NCBI GenBank assembly: GCA_945870185.1 | Contig: CAMBRK010000039.1 | Span: forward strand, 1-40,193 | Length of the DNA stretch: 40,193 bases | Reading direction: 5' to 3' | Source of the DNA: Aureispira sp. CCB-QB1 | GTDB taxonomy: Bacteria > Bacteroidota > Bacteroidia > Chitinophagales > Saprospiraceae | Shown here: piece after piece, positions 9,274-16,694 of the stretch | How positions within the stretch are numbered: position 1 is the first letter of the stretch | How the letters are laid out: every line of letters begins with the position of its first letter | Made by a program: the position numbers and the translations under genes | The notes under the pieces: generated by a model | What the model was told of the DNA's origin: nothing | Databases searched by the model: none | The model's input: only the letters and a program-made list of their open reading frames with translations

Positions 9274-9696
9274 TTAAGGTTTAGGATGGTAGGCCGTGAC
9301 TTTGATTTCTATCAGCAAGTGTGGGTGTGGCAGCTGATGCACTGCTACGGTAGTTCGGGTAGGGCCGTCATAGTCAAAGTACTGACCATAAATTTCATTA
9401 TATCCACCAAAATCATTCATATTGACTAGAAAAGTAGTCACATCCACAATATCTTCCAAGTCTGCACCTACACTTTGTAATATGACTTGAATGTTTTCTA
9501 TTACCGCCTTGGTTTGTTGCCGAATGTCAAGATTAGTGGTACCCATTTCGTCCACTTCCACACCTTCAAATGTGTTGTCAGGTCGTCTACTACTGGTCCC
9601 TGATACAAAAATAAACGGATCAGCTACTTTTACATGAGGGAATTTTCCCCGTGGTTTAGCTTTGTCTGCTAGCACCTTACTTTCTGTGGATTTCAA
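9274..9696 (-). CDS. 2-aminomuconate deaminase (RidA/YjgF family)
   Basis: RidA/YjgF-family protein, 140 aa, expected to be a cytosolic trimer. The C-terminal segment [20 protein letters not shown] carries the conserved Arg114 that binds a carboxylate in the family and closely resembles 2-aminomuconate deaminases of the nitrobenzoate and kynurenine pathways. It would hydrolyse 2-aminomuconate to 4-oxalocrotonate and ammonia. It is the first gene of the operon with tryptophan dioxygenase and aldehyde dehydrogenase. The start is a TTG at 9696; an in-frame TAA lies two codons before it and no ATG occurs near the N-terminus, so a non-ATG start is needed. I found no full TAnnTTTG promoter upstream. 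Confidence 0.85.
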   Translation of the reverse strand: MKSTESKVLADKAKPRGKFPHVKVADPFIFVSGTSSRRPDNTFEGVEVDEMGTTNLDIRQQTKAVIENIQVILQSVGADLEDIVDVTTFLVNMNDFGGYNEIYGQYFDYDGPTRTTVAVHQLPHPHLLIEIKVTAYHPKP

Positions 9697-9786
9697 TGAT
9701 TAACGATTTTGATTAGGAGCGTAAAAATACAACAATTTTAAAGGAAAAAATATTTATCTTGTCGACTTTTTAAGAAAAGTATATTT

Positions 9787-10572
9787 ATGAATATCGATTT
9801 GAAAGGTAAAAACGCACTAGTTTTAGGTAGTTCCAAGGGTTTGGGAAAGGCATCTGCTATCGCATTATCAAAAATGGGAGCCAATATCATCTTATTATCC
9901 AGAAACTCTGATTTATTATTGGATGCAGTCAATGACTTAGAACTTAAGCAAGGTCAACATCATAGCTTTATAGTGGCAGACACTACAGATATAGAAGGCT
10001 TGTCCAAAAAAATTAAAGCTCTGACTGTTGATAGATCTATTCATATCTTAGTCAATAATACTGGAGGTCCTGCAGCAGGTGCGATTTTGAATGCAAGCGC
10101 TGAAGAGTTTTTAAAAGCTTTTAGTCAACATTTGATCATCAATCATACGCTAGCCGGACTTGTCATACCTGGTATGAAGAAATCAGGTTATGGACGTATC
10201 ATTAATATTGTCTCTACTTCTGTCAAAATTCCGCTTAAAGGTTTAGGTGTTAGCAACACTATACGAGGCGCTGTAGCATCTTGGTCTAAGACCCTTTCCA
10301 ACGAGATAGCACCTTTTGGAATTACAGTAAACAATGTACTGCCAGGGGCAACAGCAACAGACAGACTCACAGAAATTATAGTCAATAAATCCAATAAAAC
10401 AATGCGCTCCAAAGATGACATCGAAGAAGAAATGAAAGCAGAAATACCCATGGGACGTTTTGGTCAGCCTGATGAAGTAGCTGCTGCTGTAGCATTTTTA
10501 GCATCACCTGCTGCATCATATATTACTGGAGTGAGCTTGCCTGTTGATGGAGGACGTACCGGTAGCTTATGA
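9787..10572 (+). CDS. SDR-family protein lacking the catalytic Tyr/Lys pair
   Basis: Classical-length short-chain dehydrogenase/reductase-like protein, 261 aa. The nucleotide-binding loop is degenerate ([10 protein letters not shown] at 14-23 instead of TGxxxGIG). Ser143 fits the catalytic serine, but thirteen residues on, where Tyr is expected, there is Ser156, and the expected Lys is Arg160 (segment [12 protein letters not shown]). The C-terminal part is normal ([20 protein letters not shown] and GVSLPVDGG). A recognised SDR subgroup shares an SN-x-x-R pattern in place of YxxxK, so this is a family trait rather than a broken gene. It may work by another mechanism or be a binding protein. 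It is often auto-annotated as 3-oxoacyl-ACP reductase, which the active site does not support. It is divergent from the tryptophan operon. Confidence 0.85.
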   Translation: MNIDLKGKNALVLGSSKGLGKASAIALSKMGANIILLSRNSDLLLDAVNDLELKQGQHHSFIVADTTDIEGLSKKIKALTVDRSIHILVNNTGGPAAGAILNASAEEFLKAFSQHLIINHTLAGLVIPGMKKSGYGRIINIVSTSVKIPLKGLGVSNTIRGAVASWSKTLSNEIAPFGITVNNVLPGATATDRLTEIIVNKSNKTMRSKDDIEEEMKAEIPMGRFGQPDEVAAAVAFLASPAASYITGVSLPVDGGRTGSL

Positions 10573-10610
10573 TCCTATTCGTTAAAAAAATTGAACTAAT
10601 TATTATGTCT

Positions 10611-10650
10611 GTATGTTGAAAAGGTATTACTAAATATACATACTAATATA
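10611..10650. promoter_or_regulatory. Candidate operator/promoter of the toxin-antitoxin pair
   Basis: Immediately before the antitoxin ATG there is a direct repeat TACTAA at 10628-10633 and 10641-10646 (13-base period) and an inverted pair GTATGT (10611-10616) / ACATAC (10638-10643). RHH antitoxins usually bind short repeated half-sites over their own promoter, so this is where an operator would be expected. The sequence is AT-rich, which weakens the call. Confidence 0.35.
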
Positions 10651-10893
10651 ATGTCTAAGTTGATATCAATTAAAATGGATGAAAAGCTGTTGCAGGACAC
10701 AGAAATGTTGGTCAGTGAACTTGGTATCTCAAGAAATAAATTCATTAATGAAGCAGTTGCAGCTTATACAAAAACTAAGAAAAGGGCTGCGTTGGAAGAA
10801 CAATTTAGAAATGCTTCATTTTTAGTAAGGGAATCAAGCATGGAGATTTTGGCAGAATTCGAAGCTTTAGAAGATGATTATGAAGCAATTTGA
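10651..10893 (+). CDS. Ribbon-helix-helix antitoxin (MazE-like partner)
   Basis: An 80-aa protein with an N-terminal ribbon-helix-helix DNA-binding domain. The beta strand is KLISIKMDEKLL, followed by a helix, the turn LGISRNKFINEAV and a second helix. The acidic C-terminal tail (residues ~55-80, rich in Glu/Asp) is the part expected to wrap the toxin. Its last codons overlap the MazF-like gene by 20 bases, a typical antitoxin-first toxin-antitoxin layout with translational coupling. It probably represses its own operon, with candidate sites just upstream. The fold differs from the AbrB-type MazE of E. coli, but RHH partners of MazF toxins are known. Confidence 0.83.
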   Translation: MSKLISIKMDEKLLQDTEMLVSELGISRNKFINEAVAAYTKTKKRAALEEQFRNASFLVRESSMEILAEFEALEDDYEAI

Positions 10894-11224
10894 TGTTTTT
10901 CTAGCTGATTTGAATCCAGGTCATGGCACTGAGGCTGGAAAAATAAGACCCGTTTTGATCATCCAAACAAATTTATTACTAAAGGTAAGTCACCCTTCTA
11001 CATTAATCTGTCCACTAACAACAGTTCTTAAAGATGGTACCTACCCATTAAGAGTGAGAATTACTAGAGGTGAAACAGACATATTATTAGACTCTGACAT
11101 TCTCATAGATCAGATCAAAGCCATAGATAATAAGCGATTTGTAAGGTATTTGGCTACCATACCTGAAGACACGCAACTTAGAGTCAAAGAAAGTTTGGGC
11201 TATATTTTTGACTTACAGGAATGA
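10874..11224 (+). CDS. MazF/PemK-family endoribonuclease toxin
   Basis: PemK/MazF-family toxin, 116 aa, predicted to cleave RNA at short sequence-specific sites. The N-terminal strand FDVFLADLNPGHGTEAGKIRP contains the conserved Gly, Glu and the Arg25-Pro26 pair; the catalytic-type Thr/Ser region is ICPLTTVL. The terminal segment has the family's DQIKAIDNKRF (D-Q-x-R/K-x-ID) motif. The start may be ATG 10874 or ATG 10880; both overlap the antitoxin reading frame. The gene looks intact. The 3' end faces the convergent GHMP kinase gene 26 bases away. It is the only candidate mobile or selfish pair in the window, though no integrase or repeat surrounds it. Confidence 0.9.
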   Translation: MIMKQFDVFLADLNPGHGTEAGKIRPVLIIQTNLLLKVSHPSTLICPLTTVLKDGTYPLRVRITRGETDILLDSDILIDQIKAIDNKRFVRYLATIPEDTQLRVKESLGYIFDLQE

Positions 11225-11250
11225 AAAATTTCAAAATTATTTCTTTACCA

Positions 11251-12168
11251 TCAAAGTATCATGTCTTTGTAAGTGAGCACAGTATTCAAGCCTTTGGATC
11301 CAAAATATTGCTTCACATGATCGATACCTTTTTCAGAAGTAGCCATTACAAAATCTCCGCCCCAAGCACCTAATGACTTAATTACTCCATCATAGTCAGA
11401 GAAATGAGTATCTTTTATTTTCTTAAATCCGGTATGCGATGCGATAAGTTCTTCGTGTTTTTCAAGTAATGATTCAAATTCAGAAAGTGAGCCAGCAACT
11501 CTAATATCCTCGGTAATTTTGGTTATTGATTTTACTAGAGCAGATTTATTTTTTACAGCTTTAAGATATTCTTTGATGCCTTCTTGGCTATCAACTTTAT
11601 TACCAAGGTGAATAAAAAATAATTTGTCTTTATATTTTGGATTAAAGTCTACTTCAGTGTAAGAAACTTCATCTGGACTATTGACATATTCTACAGGTCC
11701 TTCAGAAAAAGCACAAGCCACATCATATCCTGAACCATCTTCGGTTTTAAAGTATAAAAGTAATGGGTTTACTTCTGCCCATTCCGCAATCAAGTAAATC
11801 AAAGTCGAACTCGACCCTAGTCCCCAATCTAAAGGGAATTCAAGTTGAGTTTCTATTTTGAATCCATTCCACTGAGATAAAAATTCAGAATTCAGTCTGA
11901 CAGCGTTTTTTAAAACTTTCTTAAGAAACTCAGAAATATTTTCGTCAGTAGTAGAAACGGGAGAAAAATCAAACAGCGATATCGAAGATTCAAACCAAGG
12001 TTTACCTTTCATATCTAGACTTTCCCATATGAGATCGGAGCTTGTAGTTCGTTTTACTACCAGTTTTTGACCAAACTTGGTAGGTAAACCCAATGCTTTT
12101 GCTCCATCTAAAACTGCATACTCACCCGTGAGCAGCAGTTTGCCATGTCCATAGAATTTCGTTTTGAT
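11251..12168 (-). CDS. GYDIA-type GHMP kinase-like protein, no standard start codon
   Basis: GHMP-superfamily small-molecule kinase-like protein (galactokinase/mevalonate kinase fold), of the Bacteroidota group often called GYDIA. The ATP-binding motif is FPLDWGLGSSSTL, and GAWGGDFVMATS near the C-terminus matches the third GHMP motif. Its substrate is unknown. The first in-frame start of a usual kind is TTG at 12093, but that would remove a well-conserved N-terminus: upstream the same frame encodes KFYGHGKLLLTGEYAVLDG, which is the GHMP first motif, and stays open up to a TAA at 12217-12219. No ATG, GTG or TTG occurs in that stretch. The best fit to family length is the ATC codon at 12168, giving 305 aa. 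Either a non-canonical start is used or the initiation codon is mutated or misread. Confidence 0.8.
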   Translation of the reverse strand: MKTKFYGHGKLLLTGEYAVLDGAKALGLPTKFGQKLVVKRTTSSDLIWESLDMKGKPWFESSISLFDFSPVSTTDENISEFLKKVLKNAVRLNSEFLSQWNGFKIETQLEFPLDWGLGSSSTLIYLIAEWAEVNPLLLYFKTEDGSGYDVACAFSEGPVEYVNSPDEVSYTEVDFNPKYKDKLFFIHLGNKVDSQEGIKEYLKAVKNKSALVKSITKITEDIRVAGSLSEFESLLEKHEELIASHTGFKKIKDTHFSDYDGVIKSLGAWGGDFVMATSEKGIDHVKQYFGSKGLNTVLTYKDMIL

Positions 12169-12458
12169 AAGTTCAGGTTTTAAATGTTCGGGACAAAAGT
12201 AATTATTGTTATATAATTAAACAATACTTATTAAAAAAAATATTTTCATAGTTGTTTTATTATTAGCATTTTATATATTGATAGATACCACAATGAATTG
12301 AAAATTATACATTTATGAGTTTTGCTTTAGATGTCATTTGATCAAAAAAAAATAAGGCAATTAAACTTTAGTGCTAAATTTGGGCTGTAATTCAGTTAGT
12401 TATGAAAAAAATAATTCAAAAAAATATTCAAAAAATTTTTTTCTTTCACAAAACATTT

Positions 12459-12466
12459 TACCTTTG
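12459..12466 (+). promoter_or_regulatory. rplM: Bacteroidota -7 element of the rplM operon
   Basis: TACCTTTG is a full TAnnTTTG match. The -33 position, 20 bases earlier, reads TTTT, one off the TTTG consensus. Transcription would start near 12473, giving a leader of about 48 bases. Confidence 0.6.
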
Positions 12467-12472
12467 CGGCCG

Positions 12473-12488
12473 CTTAGGGAGACCTAAG
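12473..12488 (+). promoter_or_regulatory. GNRA-loop hairpin in the rplM leader
   Basis: CTTAGG and CCTAAG form a perfect 6-bp stem closed by a GAGA (GNRA-type) tetraloop. It sits at the predicted 5' end of the rplM mRNA and is a candidate for a ribosomal protein autoregulatory leader or a 5' stabiliser. Structure is seen; function is inferred. Confidence 0.5.
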
Positions 12489-12520
12489 AAATTTTATTGA
12501 CAAAAATAAAAATATAAAAA

Positions 12521-12964
12521 GTGGATACACTAAGTTACAAGACCAAATCTGCCAACGCAGCCACAGTAAATCAGAAGTGGTATGTTGTTGATGCTGAGGG
12601 AGAAGTAGTAGGAAGACTTGCGACAAGAATAGCTTCAGTCCTCAGAGGTAAAAATAAACCTGATTTTACACCACATGTTGATTCAGGAGATTATGTGATC
12701 GTTCTGAATGCTGATAAGGTCAGATTTACAGGAGCAAAATTAGATGACAAGGAATATCAAAGATATACTGGATATCCAGGTGGTCTTCGTAGAAGAACTG
12801 CTAAAGAAATGCTTGACAAAAGACCTACAATGGTTTTAGAACTTGCCATCAAGGGTATGTTACCAAAATCTAAGTTAGGAAGAGCTCAAATTAAAAAATT
12901 GTTTTTGTACACTGGATCTAATCATCCACATACAGCACAACAACCAGAACCATTTAAATTTTAA
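12521..12964 (+). CDS. rplM: 50S ribosomal protein L13
   Basis: Large-subunit protein L13, 147 aa, an early assembly protein that binds 23S rRNA. Typical segments are [19 protein letters not shown], the [16 protein letters not shown] strand and MLPKSKLGR. The C-terminus extends to [13 protein letters not shown], as in Bacteroidota homologues. The start is GTG at 12521; there is no ATG near the N-terminus. First gene of rplM-rpsI-rpsB-tsf with rpsI six bases downstream, so the two are translated from one message. Confidence 0.98.
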   Translation: MDTLSYKTKSANAATVNQKWYVVDAEGEVVGRLATRIASVLRGKNKPDFTPHVDSGDYVIVLNADKVRFTGAKLDDKEYQRYTGYPGGLRRRTAKEMLDKRPTMVLELAIKGMLPKSKLGRAQIKKLFLYTGSNHPHTAQQPEPFKF

Positions 12965-12970
12965 TAGCAC

Positions 12971-13357
12971 ATGGAAATGATCAATAGCATAGGTAGAAGA
13001 AAAGCTTCTACAGCAAGAATTTATGTTACTAAAGGTAGCGGTACTATTATAATCAATGGTAAAGAGTTGAAAGACTATTTTCCAATGCCTAGTACTCAAG
13101 CAGCTATCTTAGATCCATTGAAATTATCACAGGTTGAAGGCCAATATGATATCAAAATCACTGTAGCAGGTGGTGGATTTAAAGGTCAATCTGAAGCAAT
13201 CAGAATGGCGATATCTAGATCTTTGGTAAAAATTAATGAAGACTTCAAAAAATCTCTTAAAGAGAAGAAGTATCTTACTAGAGATGCTAGAGAAGTAGAA
13301 AGGAAGAAATTTGGTAAACCAAAGGCAAGAAAGAGCTTCCAGTTCTCTAAGCGTTAA
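12971..13357 (+). CDS. rpsI: 30S ribosomal protein S9
   Basis: Small-subunit protein S9, 128 aa. The N-terminal IGRRKASTARIYVTKGSG and the AGGGFKGQSEAIRMAISRSL motif are diagnostic. The basic tail ends in KARKSFQFSKR, the segment that reaches the P-site tRNA anticodon region in other bacteria. ATG at 12971; an alternative ATG (Met3) is two codons later. It lies 6 bases after rplM and 48 bases before rpsB. Confidence 0.98.
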   Translation: MEMINSIGRRKASTARIYVTKGSGTIIINGKELKDYFPMPSTQAAILDPLKLSQVEGQYDIKITVAGGGFKGQSEAIRMAISRSLVKINEDFKKSLKEKKYLTRDAREVERKKFGKPKARKSFQFSKR

Positions 13358-13405
13358 TCTATATATCATCGTTATATTATTATTAAAGAAAAAATTTTTA
13401 AAGAA

Positions 13406-14119
13406 ATGAATAAGCCGTCATATAATGAAATGTTAGAAGCAGGAGTACATTATGGTCACTTAAAAAGAAAGTGGAATCCCAAAATGCTTCCTTACATTTT
13501 CATGGAAAGAAAAGGTATTCACATTATAGACCTGAACAGAACATCAGAGTGTCTGGACAGAGCAGCGTATGCAATGAAGCAAATGGCAAAAGCTGGTAAA
13601 AAAATCCTTTTTGTTGCCACTAAAAAACAAGCCAAAGATATCGTTGCTACTGCTGCGAGAAGTGCAGAAATGCCTTACGTTACAGAAAGATGGTTAGGAG
13701 GGATGATGACAAACTTCTCTACTATTCGTAAGTCTGTAAAGAAAATGAACAGTATAGATAAAATGCTTACTGACCCTGCGGTATCTATTACTAAAAAGGA
13801 AAGATTGACTCTACAGAGAGAAAAAGAAAAGTTGGAGAAAGTATTAGGTGGTATCGCTAACCTTAATAGACTTCCAAGTGCAGTGTTTATGGTAGATATA
13901 CACCATGAGCATATCGCTCTTGCAGAAGCAAAAAGATTAGGTATGAAGACCATCGCTATGGTGGATACCAACTCAGATCCTAATAAAGTTGATTTTGCTA
14001 TTCCAGCAAATGATGATGCTTCTAAATCTGTAAAGTTGATTACTGATTATATCATCAACGCTATAAAGGAAGGTTTGGAAGAAAGAAGAGTTGCCAAATT
14101 GGATTCTAAAGAAGATTAA
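13406..14119 (+). CDS. rpsB: 30S ribosomal protein S2
   Basis: Small-subunit protein S2, 237 aa. Recognisable segments are LEAGVHYGHLKRKWNPKM near the N-terminus, FVATKKQAKDIV, TERWLGGMMTNF, and the DIHHEHIALAEAKRLG and DTNSDPNKVDFAIPANDD region. The length is normal. It is followed 34 bases later by tsf, the usual rpsB-tsf pair. Confidence 0.98.
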   Translation: MNKPSYNEMLEAGVHYGHLKRKWNPKMLPYIFMERKGIHIIDLNRTSECLDRAAYAMKQMAKAGKKILFVATKKQAKDIVATAARSAEMPYVTERWLGGMMTNFSTIRKSVKKMNSIDKMLTDPAVSITKKERLTLQREKEKLEKVLGGIANLNRLPSAVFMVDIHHEHIALAEAKRLGMKTIAMVDTNSDPNKVDFAIPANDDASKSVKLITDYIINAIKEGLEERRVAKLDSKED

Positions 14120-14153
14120 TATAAAATATTTGATAAATCAAATTGAATAAAAA

Positions 14154-14990
14154 ATGAGTGAAATAACAATTTCAGCAAAAGATGTAAACGAACTACGCCA
14201 GCAAACAGGTGTAGGAATGATGGATTGCAAGAAAGCCCTTGTAGAAGCGGGTGGTGATTTCAACAAGGCTATCGAACTATTGAGGTTGAGAGGTCAAAAA
14301 ATGTCTGAGAAAAGAGCAGACAGGGATGCTAAAGAAGGTGTGGTCATAGCTATGGTTTCTGACGACAAAAAGAAAGGCGTTGTTTTAAGATTGAGTTGTG
14401 AAACTGACTTCGTTTCAAAAAATGAAGAATTCGTTCAGTTAACAAAAGATATTACAGCAAAGGCTTTAGAGCATTTCCCTGCTACAGCTGAAGAGCTTTT
14501 ACAGGTAGATATGAATGGTATTGCTATTGGTACCCTTGTTACTGAACAAGTAGCTAAAATTGGTGAGAAAATAGAAATTTCCGATTACCAAATCATGGAA
14601 GCTCCATTAGTAGCATCTTACATCCACATGGGAAACAAGGCAGGTGTTTTAGTAGGTCTAAACCTTGCTGATGATGCTTATCTGGAAGCAGGTAGAGATG
14701 CAGCTATGCAAGTAGCAGCTATGAAGCCTGTAGCTTTGGATCAAAATGATGTTCCACAAGATGTAATTGCTAAAGAGATTGAAATAGGTAAAGAGATCGC
14801 TAGAAACGAAGGTAAAGCTGAAGATATGTTAGAGAAGATAGCGGTAGGTAAACTCAATAAATTCTTCAAAGATAATACCTTGCTCAACCAAGTATTTGTA
14901 AAAGATGGAAAAATAAGCGTTGGAGATTATTTGAAATCTAAAAATCCAGAACTTACAGCCATTGGATTCAAGCATGTAAAATTAGGATAA
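14154..14990 (+). CDS. tsf: Elongation factor Ts
   Basis: EF-Ts, 278 aa, the nucleotide exchange factor that recycles EF-Tu-GDP in the cytosol. The N-terminal UBA-like domain contains RQQTGVGMMDCKKALVEAGGD, and the TDFVSKNEEF motif marks the core that inserts into EF-Tu. The length fits the two-subdomain bacterial form. It is the last gene before a strong intrinsic terminator at 15004-15032, so rplM-rpsI-rpsB-tsf is one transcription unit. Confidence 0.98.
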   Translation: MSEITISAKDVNELRQQTGVGMMDCKKALVEAGGDFNKAIELLRLRGQKMSEKRADRDAKEGVVIAMVSDDKKKGVVLRLSCETDFVSKNEEFVQLTKDITAKALEHFPATAEELLQVDMNGIAIGTLVTEQVAKIGEKIEISDYQIMEAPLVASYIHMGNKAGVLVGLNLADDAYLEAGRDAAMQVAAMKPVALDQNDVPQDVIAKEIEIGKEIARNEGKAEDMLEKIAVGKLNKFFKDNTLLNQVFVKDGKISVGDYLKSKNPELTAIGFKHVKLG

Positions 14991-15003
14991 TTTAATATTA
15001 AAG

Positions 15004-15032
15004 AGAGCGGTATTTTTATCGCTCTTTTTTTA
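15004..15032 (+). terminator. Intrinsic terminator after tsf
   Basis: AGAGCG and CGCTCT form a 6-bp stem with a 10-base AT-rich loop, extended by weak outer pairs and followed by a T tract. It closes the ribosomal operon before pyrH. Confidence 0.85.
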
Positions 15033-15097
15033 TGTCTTTTTTTTTATGCCTTTACAGCTAGTGTGATTCGGCAATATAAGTTTCACTTAATTACCAA

Positions 15098-15127
15098 CTT
15101 AACCTTAATCTTAGCCTTAACCTTAAC
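15098..15127 (+). repeat. Five tandem CTTAAC-type hexamers before pyrH
   Basis: Five consecutive six-base units: CTTAAC, CTTAAT, CTTAGC, CTTAAC, CTTAAC. They end three bases before the pyrH ATG, so they occupy the whole ribosome-binding region. Three units are identical and two differ by one base each. Confidence 0.85.
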
Positions 15128-15130
15128 TAT

Positions 15131-15841
15131 ATGTCTTTAAAGTATAAAAGAATCTTACTCAAACTTAGTGGTGAATCATTAATGGGTGAGCAAAAATTTG
15201 GGATTTCTTCTGATATGCTCAATTATTACGCAGCTCAAATCAAAGAATTGGTGGCCCTTAAGGCTGAAGTGGCTATTGTCATCGGTGGCGGTAACATATA
15301 TCGTGGATTAAGTGCTGAGTCATCCGGAATTGAAAGAGTAACAGGTGATTATATGGGTATGTTGGCTACTTGTATCAATGGAATGGCTTTACAAAGTGTG
15401 CTAGAAACCCATGGAGTATACACCAGACTTATTACAGCAATAGAAATGAGACAAATCGCTGAGCCCTATATAAGAAGAAGAGCAATCAGGCATCTAGAAA
15501 AAGGTCGAGTTGTCATCTTTAGCGCTGGTACAGGCTCTCCTTATTTTACGACGGACTCAGCAGCTGCTTTAAGAGCCAATGAGATCAATGCAGAAGTCAT
15601 ATTAAAAGGTACAAGAGTGGATGGAATCTATGACAGCGACCCTGAAAAAAATCCTGAAGCAATAAAATTTGATAATATTACATTTTCTAAAGTCATCAGC
15701 CTAGGGCTATCCGTAATGGATATGACAGCATTTACACTTTGTCAGGAAAATAATTTACCCATCATCGTTTTTGATATCAACGAGCCAGGTCATCTCTCCA
15801 AAATAGCCCAAGGTGCCACTATTGGTACTTTAGTACAATAA
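15131..15841 (+). CDS. pyrH: Uridylate (UMP) kinase
   Basis: Bacterial UMP kinase of the amino acid kinase superfamily, 236 aa, making UDP from UMP; normally a cytosolic hexamer controlled by UTP and GTP. Motifs: [12 protein letters not shown] at the N-terminus, [13 protein letters not shown], the [17 protein letters not shown] nucleotide-binding loop, and [13 protein letters not shown]. The ATG at 15131 directly follows a hexamer repeat, with no Shine-Dalgarno-like sequence. The usual partner frr does not follow here; a CDP-alcohol phosphotransferase gene does. Confidence 0.97.
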   Translation: MSLKYKRILLKLSGESLMGEQKFGISSDMLNYYAAQIKELVALKAEVAIVIGGGNIYRGLSAESSGIERVTGDYMGMLATCINGMALQSVLETHGVYTRLITAIEMRQIAEPYIRRRAIRHLEKGRVVIFSAGTGSPYFTTDSAAALRANEINAEVILKGTRVDGIYDSDPEKNPEAIKFDNITFSKVISLGLSVMDMTAFTLCQENNLPIIVFDINEPGHLSKIAQGATIGTLVQ

Positions 15842-15927
15842 TTTTCTTAAGAATTTTGTATGTCTGTGAAAACTTAATCTGTTTTGTTTTGGTTTATCAT
15901 ATTTGATAGTAAAATAACAAAAATATT

Positions 15928-16614
15928 TTGAATACCAACCTTATAGAAGTCCAAGAGCAAGTCGGAGATATTACAACAGGCAGAAAACGCACCAATATTT
16001 TAAAGAATTTTGAACAAAAGACTATTGAGTACCTCTGTGGTATTATGCCAAGTTGGGTGACTTCTGATTTATTGACCTTCATAGGATTTTTGGGTTCTAT
16101 AATTGTTAGTGTGGGATTGTATTTTGGTAAAACCGATTCCTATTATTTGATCATATCCATTATGGGCTTTATTGTCCAATGGTTTGGTGACTCTCTGGAT
16201 GGAAGGTTGGCATATTACAGAAAGACACCCAGAAAATGGTACGGTTGGGCCTTGGATATTACGGTGGATTGGATATCTATTGGTATTATTGGTGCTGGTT
16301 TTTACTATTTTTTTGACACCTTCCCATATGTTGCTTTTTTATTTGTATTTACTTATGGATGGTCTATGATTAATAGCTTACTGAGGTATAAAATTACAAA
16401 AAGCTATCAGATAGACAGTAACTATTTTGGTCCTACAGAACTACGCATTATTATTTGCTTATTTATCGTCTTAGAGATTTTTGTTCCTAGTGCTTTGTGG
16501 TACTTTGGTGTAGCAGGTAGCGGTATATTAGCTGTATTCAACATTAAAGATTTGTCCATGGTACTTGATGGAGGCAACTCAAGAGATGCAGCTGACAGAC
16601 TAAATAAGGAATAA
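15928..16614 (+). CDS. CDP-alcohol phosphotransferase-family membrane protein
   Basis: Integral membrane protein of 228 aa with about five to six hydrophobic helices. It carries the CDP-alcohol phosphotransferase signature: Asp88, Asp91-Gly92, Ala95, Gly106, Asp110 and Asp114, which is DxxDGxxA with G-xxx-D-xxx-D. The usual Arg right after the Ala is shifted (AYYR). The family transfers a phosphoalcohol from CDP-linked donors to make phospholipids or related polar lipids at the inner membrane. The acceptor (glycerol phosphate, inositol phosphate or another alcohol) cannot be told. The start is TTG at 15928 because the next Met lies at residue 40, within the family region. It stands alone between pyrH and the helicase gene. 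Confidence 0.8.
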   Translation: MNTNLIEVQEQVGDITTGRKRTNILKNFEQKTIEYLCGIMPSWVTSDLLTFIGFLGSIIVSVGLYFGKTDSYYLIISIMGFIVQWFGDSLDGRLAYYRKTPRKWYGWALDITVDWISIGIIGAGFYYFFDTFPYVAFLFVFTYGWSMINSLLRYKITKSYQIDSNYFGPTELRIIICLFIVLEIFVPSALWYFGVAGSGILAVFNIKDLSMVLDGGNSRDAADRLNKE

Positions 16615-16663
16615 TATTGCTCACCTACTATAGAGAAAATATTTTTTTACTTGTAAATATCTT

Positions 16664-16671
16664 TAAATTTG
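16664..16671 (+). promoter_or_regulatory. Bacteroidota -7 element upstream of helicase-nuclease gene
   Basis: TAAATTTG matches TAnnTTTG in full, 23 bases before the helicase ATG. No TTTG box is seen 19-21 bases upstream. Confidence 0.45.
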
Positions 16672-16694
16672 TGTCTTTAAACATAAAATAGGTT

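Larger units (their letters stand above)
12169..12520. other. Intergenic region upstream of rplM
   Basis: About 350 bases, very AT-rich, between the divergent GHMP kinase and the ribosomal operon. From 12169 to 12216 the kinase frame remains open without a start. The rest holds the rplM promoter element (12459-12466) and the leader hairpin (12473-12488). Nothing else is recognisable. Confidence 0.6.

Noticed and set aside
9787-10572. Frameshifted or broken SDR
   Set aside because: The reading frame is continuous and the Ser/Arg pattern resembles a recognised SDR subgroup, so it is not damage.
11251-12093. GHMP kinase starting at TTG 12093
   Set aside because: This start would cut off the family first motif that is encoded in frame directly upstream.
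15098-15127. Telomere-like repeat
   Set aside because: The units resemble telomeric hexamers only superficially; five degenerate copies inside a bacterial operon do not indicate a chromosome end.
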